DNA from: JAVVRI01 sp036654795
GTDB taxonomy: Bacteria > Bacteroidota > Bacteroidia > Bacteroidales > Tannerellaceae
Assembly (NCBI GenBank): GCA_036654795.1
Contig: JAVVRI010000043.1
Coordinates: 1-19,237, forward strand
Length of the DNA: 19,237 nt
Direction: 5' to 3'
Shown here: in pieces, positions 12,031-19,237 of the stretch
Numbering within the stretch: position 1 is the first letter of the stretch
Layout: every line of letters starts with the position of its first letter
Program-made: the position numbers and the translations under genes
Notes under the pieces: model-generated
Database searches by the model: none
What the model was told of the DNA's origin: nothing
What the model saw: only the letters and a program-made list of their open reading frames with translations

Positions 12031-13584
12031 ATGAATGATATGTTGAATTTAAGGTCTTTGTTCTTTTCGCTGTCCGCCTCCCTGTGTACGCTGTGCGCCG
12101 GGGCACAAGACACGACAAAGGTTCACCTCATCACTTACGATGAAGCTATCCACATTGCTCTTGGCGAAAGCTATACCGTAAAGTACTATAAAGAAGATAT
12201 GGATGCCACCCGCTATGCGTATCTATTCAGAAAAGCACAGTTTAAACCCCTGCTGGATTTTGGCTTATTTGCTCCTTCGTGGGATGAAGGGATGAAGGAG
12301 ATTCAACAAGCAGACGGGCTGCCGGTGTACAATTCGACCGGTTCGCTACAGGTGGGAGGTAACTTAAATTTCACCTATGTATTGCCAACAGGGGGTAATC
12401 TGGCACTTTCCTCGCGAATGTATTGGGAGAACTACCGGACTACGCTCTCCGAACTGGATAACGAAAAGCTGGAACGCAACCAGGTCTACAGCCGTTTTGC
12501 ACTCACCTTCAACCAACCGATCTTCACCGCCAATAAGCTAAAAGAGAACATGCGCGTAGCCGAGCTGGATTATAAAAAGAGCACCTGCTACTTCACCCGT
12601 ATCCAAATGAACATCGTCTATAACGTAACCGAGAGTTTCTATAACGTATATAAGCTGGCTTACGAACACAAAATCAACCAAGACCGGCTGGCTAATTCGC
12701 GTGAAGCCTACCGCATCACCAAACTAAAGCAGGAAACAGGCAATCTGCCGGAAGGCGAAATACTGATTGCTGAGATTACGGTTGCCCAAGATGAGGCGCG
12801 TGTTATGGAAAGCGAAGGTAAGCTGGCTGCTGCCAAAGATCAGTTCAAGCTGTTGATTGGTCTGAATCTGAAAGAAGAAGTCGACTTGAAAGCCGATATG
12901 GAGTTTGAAGCCTTCCTCGTTGATATGCAACAGGCTATTGATGAAGCCATGCGTAATAGGATGGAGATACAGGAAGACAATCTGGATATTGAGTTGCAAG
13001 CCATCGAAGTGAAGCGTGCCAAACGCGAACGCGAGTTTAAGGGGAATATTTCAGCCTATTACGACTTCACGGGACTGAGCACCAACAGCACAGGAACAGT
13101 AGGTGCCTTGGTTGGTTCCTCTTTTAACAATATGATGGACCGCCCCTCCAACCGCGGCATCGCCCTCACGGTATCCTATCCTATCTACGACTGGGGACGC
13201 GCTAAAAACCAAGTACGCCGTGAGCAGGTACGTATGAAGCAGCGAGAACTTGACTTGGATAATACCCGTCGCACCATCGAACGTGAGATTCGCGAAATCG
13301 TACGCAGTGTGTATGAAGCCGAGAAGCGCTATCGCCTCAACCGTAGAAATCAGGAAGTAGCCCTTCAAAGTTACCGCATCAGCCAAATGCGTTTTGAGAA
13401 TGGAGATATGACAAGTCAGGAATTGTCTATCGAACAAGAACGGCTCTCGCAGGTACAGCTTGCCTACATCGACAGCTATATCACCTATCGCCTGTCCGTA
13501 GCCGACCTGAACCGCAAGACAATGTACGACTTCGAAAACCAACATAGCTTCATAAAAGAAGTTGACCTCACAAGTAATAAATAA
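12031..13584 (+). CDS. TolC-family outer membrane efflux protein
   Basis: This 517-residue protein has a signal peptide (FFSLSASLCTLCAGAQ) and two outer membrane efflux protein repeats. The first runs from ITYDEAIHIALGESYTVKYYKED at about 34-56 through a long helix to about 290. The second covers the C-terminal half, including a helical ALTVSYPIYDWGRAKNQVR and RFENGDMTSQELSIEQERLSQVQLAYIDSYITYRLSVADLNR. Three such subunits form an outer membrane channel with a periplasmic helical barrel that docks with an inner-membrane pump through an adaptor. It is the first gene of the operon, 20 bp before the adaptor-like gene, directly under the sigma-54 promoter. An in-frame ATG at 12040 is an alternative start. 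Confidence 0.88.
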   Translation: MNDMLNLRSLFFSLSASLCTLCAGAQDTTKVHLITYDEAIHIALGESYTVKYYKEDMDATRYAYLFRKAQFKPLLDFGLFAPSWDEGMKEIQQADGLPVYNSTGSLQVGGNLNFTYVLPTGGNLALSSRMYWENYRTTLSELDNEKLERNQVYSRFALTFNQPIFTANKLKENMRVAELDYKKSTCYFTRIQMNIVYNVTESFYNVYKLAYEHKINQDRLANSREAYRITKLKQETGNLPEGEILIAEITVAQDEARVMESEGKLAAAKDQFKLLIGLNLKEEVDLKADMEFEAFLVDMQQAIDEAMRNRMEIQEDNLDIELQAIEVKRAKREREFKGNISAYYDFTGLSTNSTGTVGALVGSSFNNMMDRPSNRGIALTVSYPIYDWGRAKNQVRREQVRMKQRELDLDNTRRTIEREIREIVRSVYEAEKRYRLNRRNQEVALQSYRISQMRFENGDMTSQELSIEQERLSQVQLAYIDSYITYRLSVADLNRKTMYDFENQHSFIKEVDLTSNK

Positions 13585-13604
13585 CTTAAAAACAGATACA
13601 GACA

Positions 13605-15032
13605 ATGATTAAGCAAACGATTAGAACAATCTCCCTCCTACTGGCAGCCTTTGCATGGGCAATAAGCGTCTATGCCCAAAGCGATACCGAGGCTTCTTTG
13701 CTGCTCGACCTGAAAAAGACCCGTGCCGACTACGAAGTGGCGCGTCAGAAGTTTCAGAACGACACCAAGCTCTACAATGAAAAAGCGATCTCCGCCAACG
13801 ACTTCAACCGTTCACGCAACGAACTGCTTAGCAAGGAGGTTGATTACCAAAAGCTGATCCTTAAACTCATTTCCCAACAAAGCTACATCACTGTAGAACG
13901 TGCTGTGAAATATCAAGATGAGCGCGGCGAGCGCAAAGTAAAGATCACCCTGAAAAGTGCACTCGAAGGCAATGAAGAGTACTTGAGCCAATTTAAAGAA
14001 CATTTCGATGTCTTCACCCCCGAAATGCGTTCCGGAAAGATATACAATATCTATGTATCGCTCGTGGACAACGAGACGAAAACCATCATCAGCTCCCCCT
14101 ATGAATACCGTGTGCCTGCTATTGAGCTGGGCAAGCAGTCTACAGCAGATTTCGAGCTTCTGAAGGATGCCGAAAATCTGACCGTCTCGCTGAATTACAA
14201 CAACCGGAAGGATGAGAAAAATATCTATCTCAAGAAAGATGCCAGTGTGAACGTAATAGACATCAGCTCGATGCAGTTCAGTCAGGAAGCAGACCTTAGT
14301 AGCAAAGCCTCTTACGACCTGACGCTTGAACGCTTCTCCACCTCCGATGATGTATATCGTCTGGAAGTGACCGACCTGCCCCGCCAAATCACTTACGACT
14401 TTCTGGATGGCGAAAGTAAAGTAACCCAGATTAAATTTGCACAGGGCGTAAATGTAAAAAAACTATCTTTACAGGTTTATTTACCTGACCGGGACGACCA
14501 ACAAGTGGTGATCGACCAACCGATTAAGTTTCAGGTACAGACCGTAACTGCTTCTAATGGCGAGAAAGCCGGCAGCGAGAACCTCGAAATCATTCCCCGT
14601 GGAAAAGGAAAGATTGAGGTACGTGCCAACAATCTGTATCACGAAACAACAACCGGCAAAGAGGTAAGTATGGATGTAAAGGTACGCAACGGCGGAACCC
14701 GTCGCTTGGATAATGTCAAACTGACAACCGAAAAGCCGTTGGGCTGGGAAACTACGATCGTTCCAGACGTAATCAGTAGCTTGGAACCGGAGAAGGAAGC
14801 AACCATCCGAATCACCATCATCCCTCCTGCAGACGGAGGAGTAGGCGCTCAGGAAGTAAAGATAAAAACAGAAGCCATGGCGGACAACCGCAAGGTGGAT
14901 ACCGAAGACAAAACAATCCGTATCCAAGTGAATGCCGCCACTTCCATCTGGGGGACATTGGCACTGATCTTGCTGCTTATCGGCTTTATTGGCGGCATTG
15001 TATGGTTCGGGATAAAGCTAAGCAAACGATGA
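13605..15032 (+). CDS. Membrane-anchored adaptor-like protein: coiled coil plus NEW3-like domain
   Basis: This 475-residue protein has an N-terminal signal peptide ending near AWAISVYAQ. Residues 28-92 form a predicted coiled coil with KLYNEKAISANDFNRSRNEL, which strongly recalls the helical hairpin of HlyD-type membrane fusion proteins. Extended beta regions follow (110-330). A NEW3-like immunoglobulin fold, often called the alpha-galactosidase NEW3 domain, spans about 345-443 with VRNGGTRRLDNVKLTTEKPLGW. A C-terminal transmembrane helix at 447-470 is capped by KLSKR. The bulk is therefore periplasmic and tethered from the C-terminus. Standing between a TolC-like gene and ABC genes, it probably bridges channel and pump, a job usually done by an HlyD-family protein, none of which is present in this operon. 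This role is inference. Confidence 0.75.
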   Translation: MIKQTIRTISLLLAAFAWAISVYAQSDTEASLLLDLKKTRADYEVARQKFQNDTKLYNEKAISANDFNRSRNELLSKEVDYQKLILKLISQQSYITVERAVKYQDERGERKVKITLKSALEGNEEYLSQFKEHFDVFTPEMRSGKIYNIYVSLVDNETKTIISSPYEYRVPAIELGKQSTADFELLKDAENLTVSLNYNNRKDEKNIYLKKDASVNVIDISSMQFSQEADLSSKASYDLTLERFSTSDDVYRLEVTDLPRQITYDFLDGESKVTQIKFAQGVNVKKLSLQVYLPDRDDQQVVIDQPIKFQVQTVTASNGEKAGSENLEIIPRGKGKIEVRANNLYHETTTGKEVSMDVKVRNGGTRRLDNVKLTTEKPLGWETTIVPDVISSLEPEKEATIRITIIPPADGGVGAQEVKIKTEAMADNRKVDTEDKTIRIQVNAATSIWGTLALILLLIGFIGGIVWFGIKLSKR

Positions 15033-15035
15033 TTC

Positions 15036-15161
15036 GTTCACTTAGTTTCATTACGATGAAACTTTAGTTTCATGCTGACGAAACTTTTGTTTCATGCCGT
15101 TGAAACTTTAGTTTCACCACGATGAAACTAAAGTTTCACCTATACGAAACAACGTGAAACT
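15036..15161. repeat. 22-bp-period array of 14-bp quasi-palindromes (GAAACTTTAGTTTC)
   Basis: Units start at 15058, 15080, 15102 and 15124, each GAAACT-N2-AGTTTC or close (GAAACTTTTGTTTC, GAAACTAAAGTTTC). Degenerate units stand at 15036 and 15146. Spacing is exactly 22 bp throughout, with 8-bp variable spacers such as ATTACGAT and ATGCTGAC. The array fills most of the 179-bp gap between the adaptor-like gene and the ATPase gene. Every unit can fold on itself or pair with any other. The 22-bp period is two helical turns. Repeats of this type occur between genes in Bacteroides as far as I recall; function here is unknown. Confidence 0.9.
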
Positions 15162-15211
15162 ACAAGGAGACAACAAAACAGAATGAATAACAACTATAAA
15201 AAACAAGCAAT

Positions 15212-15931
15212 ATGTTACAAGCAATAAACCTAACGAAACGTTACGAAGACGGCAACCTTGCCCTCGACAGTCTGAATCTTGAAATCAAGCCGGGCGAAAT
15301 ATTCTTCTTTCTCGGTGCAAACGGAGCAGGCAAGACGACGACAATCAATCTCTTCCTCAACTTCCTCGAACCCACTTCAGGTCATGCCCTGATAGATGGT
15401 ATCGACGTAATGGAAAATCCTCTGGCTACCAAAAATCATATAGCTTTCGTCTCCGAGAATGTCATGCTGTATGGTAACTTCACCGCCCGTCAGAATCTCG
15501 ACTTCTTTGCCCGTCTGGGAGGAAAGACGAATCTGTCTAAAGCCGACTATTACAACGTGATGCGTCGCGTAGGTCTGCAGGAAGAGGCCTTCGAACGTAA
15601 GCTCAAAACCTTCTCTAAAGGGATGCGCCAGAAAGTAGGACTTGCCATTGCCATCATTAAAGATGCCGACAATATCTTGATGGACGAACCCACTACCGGG
15701 CTCGACCCCAAGAGTGCCTCCGAATTGATGCAGATATTGATTAACCTCCGCAATGCAGGAAAAAGCATCCTGATGTGTACCCACGACCTTTTCCGCGCCA
15801 AAGCAGTGGCAGACCGTGTAGGCATTATGAAGGAAGGCCGCCTCGTCATGCTTCGTACCCGCGAAGAGTTCCTGCAAGACGACTTGGAACGCATCTATCT
15901 GGATTATATGCAGGAAGCCGTCCTCGGTTAA
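15212..15931 (+). CDS. ABC transporter ATP-binding protein
   Basis: This 239-residue nucleotide-binding domain has Walker A GANGAGKT (35-42, K41), signature FSKGM (134-138, in place of LSGGQ), Walker B ILMDEPTTGLD (155-165) and the switch histidine in CTHD (H191). The FSKGMRQKV signature and short length are typical of ATPases that drive ABC-2 type exporters of the CcmA/NatA group. It should dimerise beneath the two permeases encoded next, powering export of an unknown substrate. The preceding gap holds the 22-bp repeat array, and the first permease follows after 28 bp. Confidence 0.93.
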   Translation: MLQAINLTKRYEDGNLALDSLNLEIKPGEIFFFLGANGAGKTTTINLFLNFLEPTSGHALIDGIDVMENPLATKNHIAFVSENVMLYGNFTARQNLDFFARLGGKTNLSKADYYNVMRRVGLQEEAFERKLKTFSKGMRQKVGLAIAIIKDADNILMDEPTTGLDPKSASELMQILINLRNAGKSILMCTHDLFRAKAVADRVGIMKEGRLVMLRTREEFLQDDLERIYLDYMQEAVLG

Positions 15932-15959
15932 GAATACAAACAAGTAATACACAAACAAT

Positions 15960-17495
15960 ATGATTTGGTTAATTGCTAAAAAAGATTTCCTGCTGAATCT
16001 ACTATCAGTCAGGTTTATTATAGGATTTATGCTCTGTCTGCTGGTTATTCCCTTTACGATGGTGGTCAGTGTAGACGGATATTTGAACCAAGTGCGCGTC
16101 TATAAGATAGAACAAGACAAGGCAGATGCGTCCTTGAAAGAGAAGCGCGTCTGGTCGGGCGTCCGCCCTACGGTGGTGAAAGAGCCTCAGCCGCTGAGTA
16201 TCTTCAGTACCGGCATTCTGAACAATGTAGGGAATAAGGTGGAAATAGCTTTCGGCGAATACCCACTATTCCCCGACGGACATGCCAACACGCGAGACAA
16301 TCCATTGCTGAATGCTTTCTTCTCCATCGACTTTGCGAAGGTGATTGCCATCCTGATCTCGCTGCTGGCACTCGTCTTTTCGTACGATGCCATCACGCGC
16401 GAACGAGAGGATGGCACAATGAAGCTTACCTTCACCGGGCAGGTGAGCCGTATCTCCTTTCTGATGGGTAAACTCTTGGGACTGCTGCTTACGCTGCTTC
16501 CTATCCTGTTGTTCTGCTACCTGCTAGCCTGCCTCATCATCGTGGTGAATCCGGAAATAGCATTCTCAGCTTCCGACTGGGGAGGGGTGTTGCTACTTCT
16601 CTTTACTTCTGTGATTTATATGCTGATATTCCTTCTCTTGGGAATGTTTATTTCGAGCCGGGTGACTCATTCGTCGTCCGCCATCATTATCAGCCTGCTA
16701 TGCTGGATCTGGTTCCTCTTCCTGATGCCCAACATAGCCACTTACCTGTCGCAAAGCCTGTCCAAAACACCTCTCTACGACAATGTGCAAGCTGCCATGT
16801 ATGATTATGATAAAGAACTTGGCAAGCAGAAGACAGAAGCTCAGAAGCGTATCCTCCAGGAGTTAAGAATGGATGGTATTGGCTATTGGAACTGCACAAT
16901 GGGTGTGGATGGCTATCTGGAACTCGCCGGGGGCGCCCAGAGAACACCGATTTACCACCAAAAGTTACAAATATGGGAAACTCCTGTCATGCTAAGCAAT
17001 GCCGATAAGAAATGGGCTTTGCAGCGCAACTACTTGGATGGACTGATGCATCAACAGCATCTGCAACAAGCTATTGCCTGGCTGTCGCCTTCCGAATTGT
17101 TCGGCCAGACAACGGATGCTTTATGTCATACCGATGTCGATGCTTTTCTTACTTATATGGAAAGCGTTCGAAACTATCGGGAGGCTGTGATTACGTTCTT
17201 TAAAGATAAAAAGCTGTTCGAATCTACGACCTATTTTACCGCTCAGCCGCTGGATGAGTTCCTTACGGATGAAGAAGGCGCAGTATGGAATGAAGTGGCG
17301 GAGAAGAAATCCTCCAGATTCAACAGTGAATTCCCGTATCTGGACACCAGCCACCTACCCCGTTATGTGACTCAGCCGGTCACGCTGGCAGGAGCCGTGC
17401 AGGAAGCCCTCGGACGTTTGTCTGTATTGCTGGGGCTGATAGTCGTTCTGCTGATTGGGACTATTGTGTCGTTTATGAAGTATGATGTGAGATAA
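15960..17495 (+). CDS. ABC-2 type permease with large periplasmic domains (1)
   Basis: This 511-residue protein has about six membrane segments: near 14-36, four or five between about 125 and 260, and the last at about 485-505. A first extracytoplasmic loop of roughly 90 residues follows TM1. A second, of more than 220 residues, lies between the penultimate and last helix. The cytoplasmic YDAITREREDGTMKLTFTG after TM2 is the element that couples to the ATPase in ABC-2 proteins. The layout matches the DUF3526-type permeases. Big periplasmic loops suit contact with a periplasmic adaptor. It ends in KYDVR, nearly the same ending as the next permease. Confidence 0.85.
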   Translation: MIWLIAKKDFLLNLLSVRFIIGFMLCLLVIPFTMVVSVDGYLNQVRVYKIEQDKADASLKEKRVWSGVRPTVVKEPQPLSIFSTGILNNVGNKVEIAFGEYPLFPDGHANTRDNPLLNAFFSIDFAKVIAILISLLALVFSYDAITREREDGTMKLTFTGQVSRISFLMGKLLGLLLTLLPILLFCYLLACLIIVVNPEIAFSASDWGGVLLLLFTSVIYMLIFLLLGMFISSRVTHSSSAIIISLLCWIWFLFLMPNIATYLSQSLSKTPLYDNVQAAMYDYDKELGKQKTEAQKRILQELRMDGIGYWNCTMGVDGYLELAGGAQRTPIYHQKLQIWETPVMLSNADKKWALQRNYLDGLMHQQHLQQAIAWLSPSELFGQTTDALCHTDVDAFLTYMESVRNYREAVITFFKDKKLFESTTYFTAQPLDEFLTDEEGAVWNEVAEKKSSRFNSEFPYLDTSHLPRYVTQPVTLAGAVQEALGRLSVLLGLIVVLLIGTIVSFMKYDVR

Positions 17496-17509
17496 TAATA
17501 AGAAGAGCT

Positions 17510-18904
17510 ATGTTTACAACTTTATATATACGTGAACTACAGAGTTATCTGTATAGCCTGCGTTTTCAGGTATCCTTTGTGATTGTGGTGCTGGTATTTT
17601 CTTTAGGGAGCGTCTCGTTCGTCTCTTCCTTCAAGGATATGCAGGACAATTATGTGAAATACAGTAAGAGCCAGCAGGAAGAAGTGAACCTGAATGCTGA
17701 GAACCTGTCCAAAATAGCAACGGTACGGAACAGCTTTGTTACTTCCCCCCGCAACAACAGCCTCATTGCCGATTGTAAAGAGAACTACCTGCCCAACCGC
17801 ATTAGTTATAGTGCTTACAATGTGTTCGACTATTCAGTGCGCCACGACAGCAACAACCCATTGCTCAGCCGGAGCGAGAGTCTGAGCTGGTCGTTTATCG
17901 TTACCATGTTTCTAAGTTTCATCACCCTGCTGTTTGCCTTCGATGCTATCTCCGGCGAGAAAGAGGAACGTACGTTGGCACTGGTCTTTTCCAATGCCGT
18001 GCCCCGTCGGACGTTCTTGTGCAGTAAGTTGCTGAGTATCGTTACCATCATCGGGATGATGGAGTTGATAGGAATTATCCTCAGTCTGCTGATTCTGACG
18101 ATTGCGGGAGGCATACAACTGGATGCTACCTTTATGATGGAGACTGCCGGCTTTATTGTGATAAGCCTCCTCTTTATCACCACCATCGCCGTGTTCGGTC
18201 TGTTCTCGTCCGTCGTGACCCGCTACTCCAACGTCAGCCTGCTGATCTCCCTCTGCTTCTGGCTGTTTGCCGCCGTCATCGTGCCCAACACCTCCGTCTT
18301 CTGGGCGAAGAAGCTCTTCGCCATCCCCTCCTCCGAAGAGGTGAACCAAAAGCGCGGAGAGGCCGAAAGTGATATAAGCAAAAATGCCCCGGAAGGAAGT
18401 CAGTCCTCCAATGGGCGAGATCCATTCTATCCTCGCCACGAACTGCGTGCCCGATACCATACAAACCTGATGCAGAACGAGAAGAAATACAATGACGCCT
18501 ATTACCTGCAACAGTTCCACCAGTTCGAGCAAACGCGCAACTTCACACTGCTCTCGCCCATCGCCCAGTTCGACTACATGAACGAAGCCTTCCTCGGCGG
18601 CGGCTACCTGCGCTTTCAAAAGAACTGGAACGACATGCACCTCTTTCAGGAACAATTTCTCCAATGGTTCAAAGATGTCGATGCCAAGGATGCCGACAGC
18701 CCCCATTGGTACAATCCGTATGAAGACTTTTCAACCAGCAAAAAACCAGTCGCCGTAGATCAAATTCCGCAGTATCAGGAGCAGATTGCCTCCTTCGGAC
18801 AGCGCATTCAGTTCATCAGTGGCTATCTAATTGCCATGCTCCTGACGATTGTCGTACTGTTTGCAGCAAGTTTCTTCTTCTTTGTGAGGTATGATGTGAG
18901 ATAA
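17510..18904 (+). CDS. ABC-2 type permease with large periplasmic domains (2)
   Basis: The 464-residue paralogue of the preceding gene product has the same plan: TM1 near 19-40, a periplasmic loop, a four-helix cluster at about 125-258, a long loop of about 175 residues and a final TM at about 437-458. The coupling segment reads FDAISGEKEERTLALVFSNA and the C-terminus RYDVR. The two likely form a heterodimer over an ATPase homodimer. It starts 14 bp after the other permease and is the last gene before a strong terminator. The stretch around 18240-18350 is markedly G+C-rich compared with the rest of the window. Confidence 0.85.
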   Translation: MFTTLYIRELQSYLYSLRFQVSFVIVVLVFSLGSVSFVSSFKDMQDNYVKYSKSQQEEVNLNAENLSKIATVRNSFVTSPRNNSLIADCKENYLPNRISYSAYNVFDYSVRHDSNNPLLSRSESLSWSFIVTMFLSFITLLFAFDAISGEKEERTLALVFSNAVPRRTFLCSKLLSIVTIIGMMELIGIILSLLILTIAGGIQLDATFMMETAGFIVISLLFITTIAVFGLFSSVVTRYSNVSLLISLCFWLFAAVIVPNTSVFWAKKLFAIPSSEEVNQKRGEAESDISKNAPEGSQSSNGRDPFYPRHELRARYHTNLMQNEKKYNDAYYLQQFHQFEQTRNFTLLSPIAQFDYMNEAFLGGGYLRFQKNWNDMHLFQEQFLQWFKDVDAKDADSPHWYNPYEDFSTSKKPVAVDQIPQYQEQIASFGQRIQFISGYLIAMLLTIVVLFAASFFFFVRYDVR

Positions 18905-18977
18905 ATACGTTTGACTGCCTTGGCATTTAGGGTGGCGTAATGACGAAGTCAGGAAATGTACAAAAGGGAAATAAAAA

Positions 18978-19018
18978 ACGGATTCTGGTTTTATGATGCC
19001 AGAATCCGTCTTTTTTTT
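18978..19018 (+). terminator. Strong intrinsic terminator of the export operon
   Basis: Perfect 11-bp arms ACGGATTCTGG and CCAGAATCCGT (18978-18988 and 18999-19009) enclose a 10-nt loop, followed by C and eight T. An A-run precedes the left arm, so it can also terminate minus-strand transcription from the SusD-like gene. Confidence 0.92.
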
Positions 19019-19031
19019 GTGTTACTATGGA

Positions 19032-19202
19032 TTATAAAGCAGGGTCAAACGTTCCACCCCAATCTTTGTTTTGTTCAAGATTTGGATTCTTTTCTATTTC
19101 ATTTTTACTAATTGGGAAGAAATAGTATGATTCAGGCATCCACATTTCATCTTCACTATTCGGGCTCTGGAATATAAGATCTTCAAGTTTCGGAAGTAAT
19201 TT
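19032..19202 (-). pseudogene. C-terminal fragment of a SusD/RagB-like lipoprotein
   Basis: The last 56 codons of a minus-strand gene include MPESYYFFPISKNEIEKNPNLEQN, then a WGG and a DPAL end. The pattern FPI...EI..NPNL.QN is the standard C-terminus of SusD/RagB family proteins, which are surface lipoproteins that capture glycans for a TonB-dependent SusC partner. In the same frame a TAA stands at 19205-19203, and the further upstream sequence (19206-19237) does not read as SusD. The coding body therefore is interrupted here, most simply by an insertion whose end is at about 19203. No SusC gene is in the window. Confidence 0.75.
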
Positions 19203-19237
19203 TTATGCAGTTTGAGCGAGCTCCCTCATAGCCTTCA

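Noticed and set aside
11847..12038. 63-codon open frame just before the TolC-like gene
   Set aside because: It runs across the activator dyads and the sigma-54 promoter and is not preceded by its own promoter; it would begin upstream of the transcription start.
15036..15161. CRISPR array
   Set aside because: The repeats are 14 bp and the spacers only 8 bp, far below CRISPR dimensions, and there are no cas genes; it is a short-period palindromic repeat.
115..18904. The ABC/TolC operon as exporter of the four-cysteine peptides
   Set aside because: The genes are more than 10 kb apart with unrelated genes between, the promoters are of different types, and the ATPase lacks a C39 peptidase domain. 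A link cannot be excluded but nothing in the sequence supports it.

Overview
The window looks like a chromosomal piece of Bacteroides or a close relative. Several upstream regions carry the Bacteroidetes promoter form (TTTG about 19-20 nt ahead of TAnnTTTG). Ribosome-binding regions are A-rich without a clear Shine-Dalgarno. The gene content also fits: SusD/RagB-like tail, DUF2961-like and glycoside-hydrolase-like exported proteins, TolC-family outer membrane protein, HipBA.

Region 1 (1-1640) holds three small-peptide genes. The first two lie in perfect 504-bp tandem repeats; the third has a related leader and a different core. All three encode a 65-71 residue precursor with a leader containing LLSDEELL.VAAG, then a core with four cysteines in the invariant spacing C-x3-C-x9-C-x3-C, a pattern typical of disulfide helical hairpins. 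Each exact repeat also holds a short minus-strand stretch resembling the C-terminus of an ABC exporter. Downstream is gene-free sequence with a pair of 20-bp direct repeats resembling IS21-type ends.

Region 2 (1641-7853) contains an exported beta-barrel-like protein, a hipB-hipA module with a textbook promoter, and a convergent two-gene unit: an apparently truncated DUF2961-like protein followed by a large exported glycoside-hydrolase-like protein.

Region 3 (7976-18904) is a coherent system. A soluble GAF-domain histidine kinase and an NtrC-type sigma-54 activator overlap by 4 bp on the minus strand. On the plus strand is a five-gene operon: TolC-like outer membrane protein, an anchored protein with a coiled coil plus NEW3-like domain, an ABC ATPase and two ABC-2 type permeases. 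The operon is preceded by a perfect -24/-12 sigma-54 promoter (TGGCACG-N4-TTGCC) and by three related dyads of the form TGnGTAA-N4/5-TTACyC. Two of these sit about 100-120 bp upstream of the predicted start site, where an NtrC-type activator would bind. I infer that the kinase and regulator switch on the export operon. A GNAT toxin/antitoxin-like pair lies between the two halves. Inside the operon, between the adaptor-like gene and the ATPase gene, is an array of 14-bp quasi-palindromes (GAAACTTTAGTTTC) with an exact 22-bp period. A strong intrinsic terminator follows the operon.

Region 4 (19032-19237) is the last 56 codons of a SusD/RagB-like gene on the minus strand, cut by an in-frame stop and unrelated sequence, as expected from an insertion whose body lies beyond the window.

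The most interesting items are the four-cysteine peptide array, the sigma-54 promoter with its newly seen dyads controlling an ABC/TolC export machine with an unusual adaptor, and the 22-bp repeat array inside that operon. No evidence in the window links the peptides to the ABC/TolC machine.
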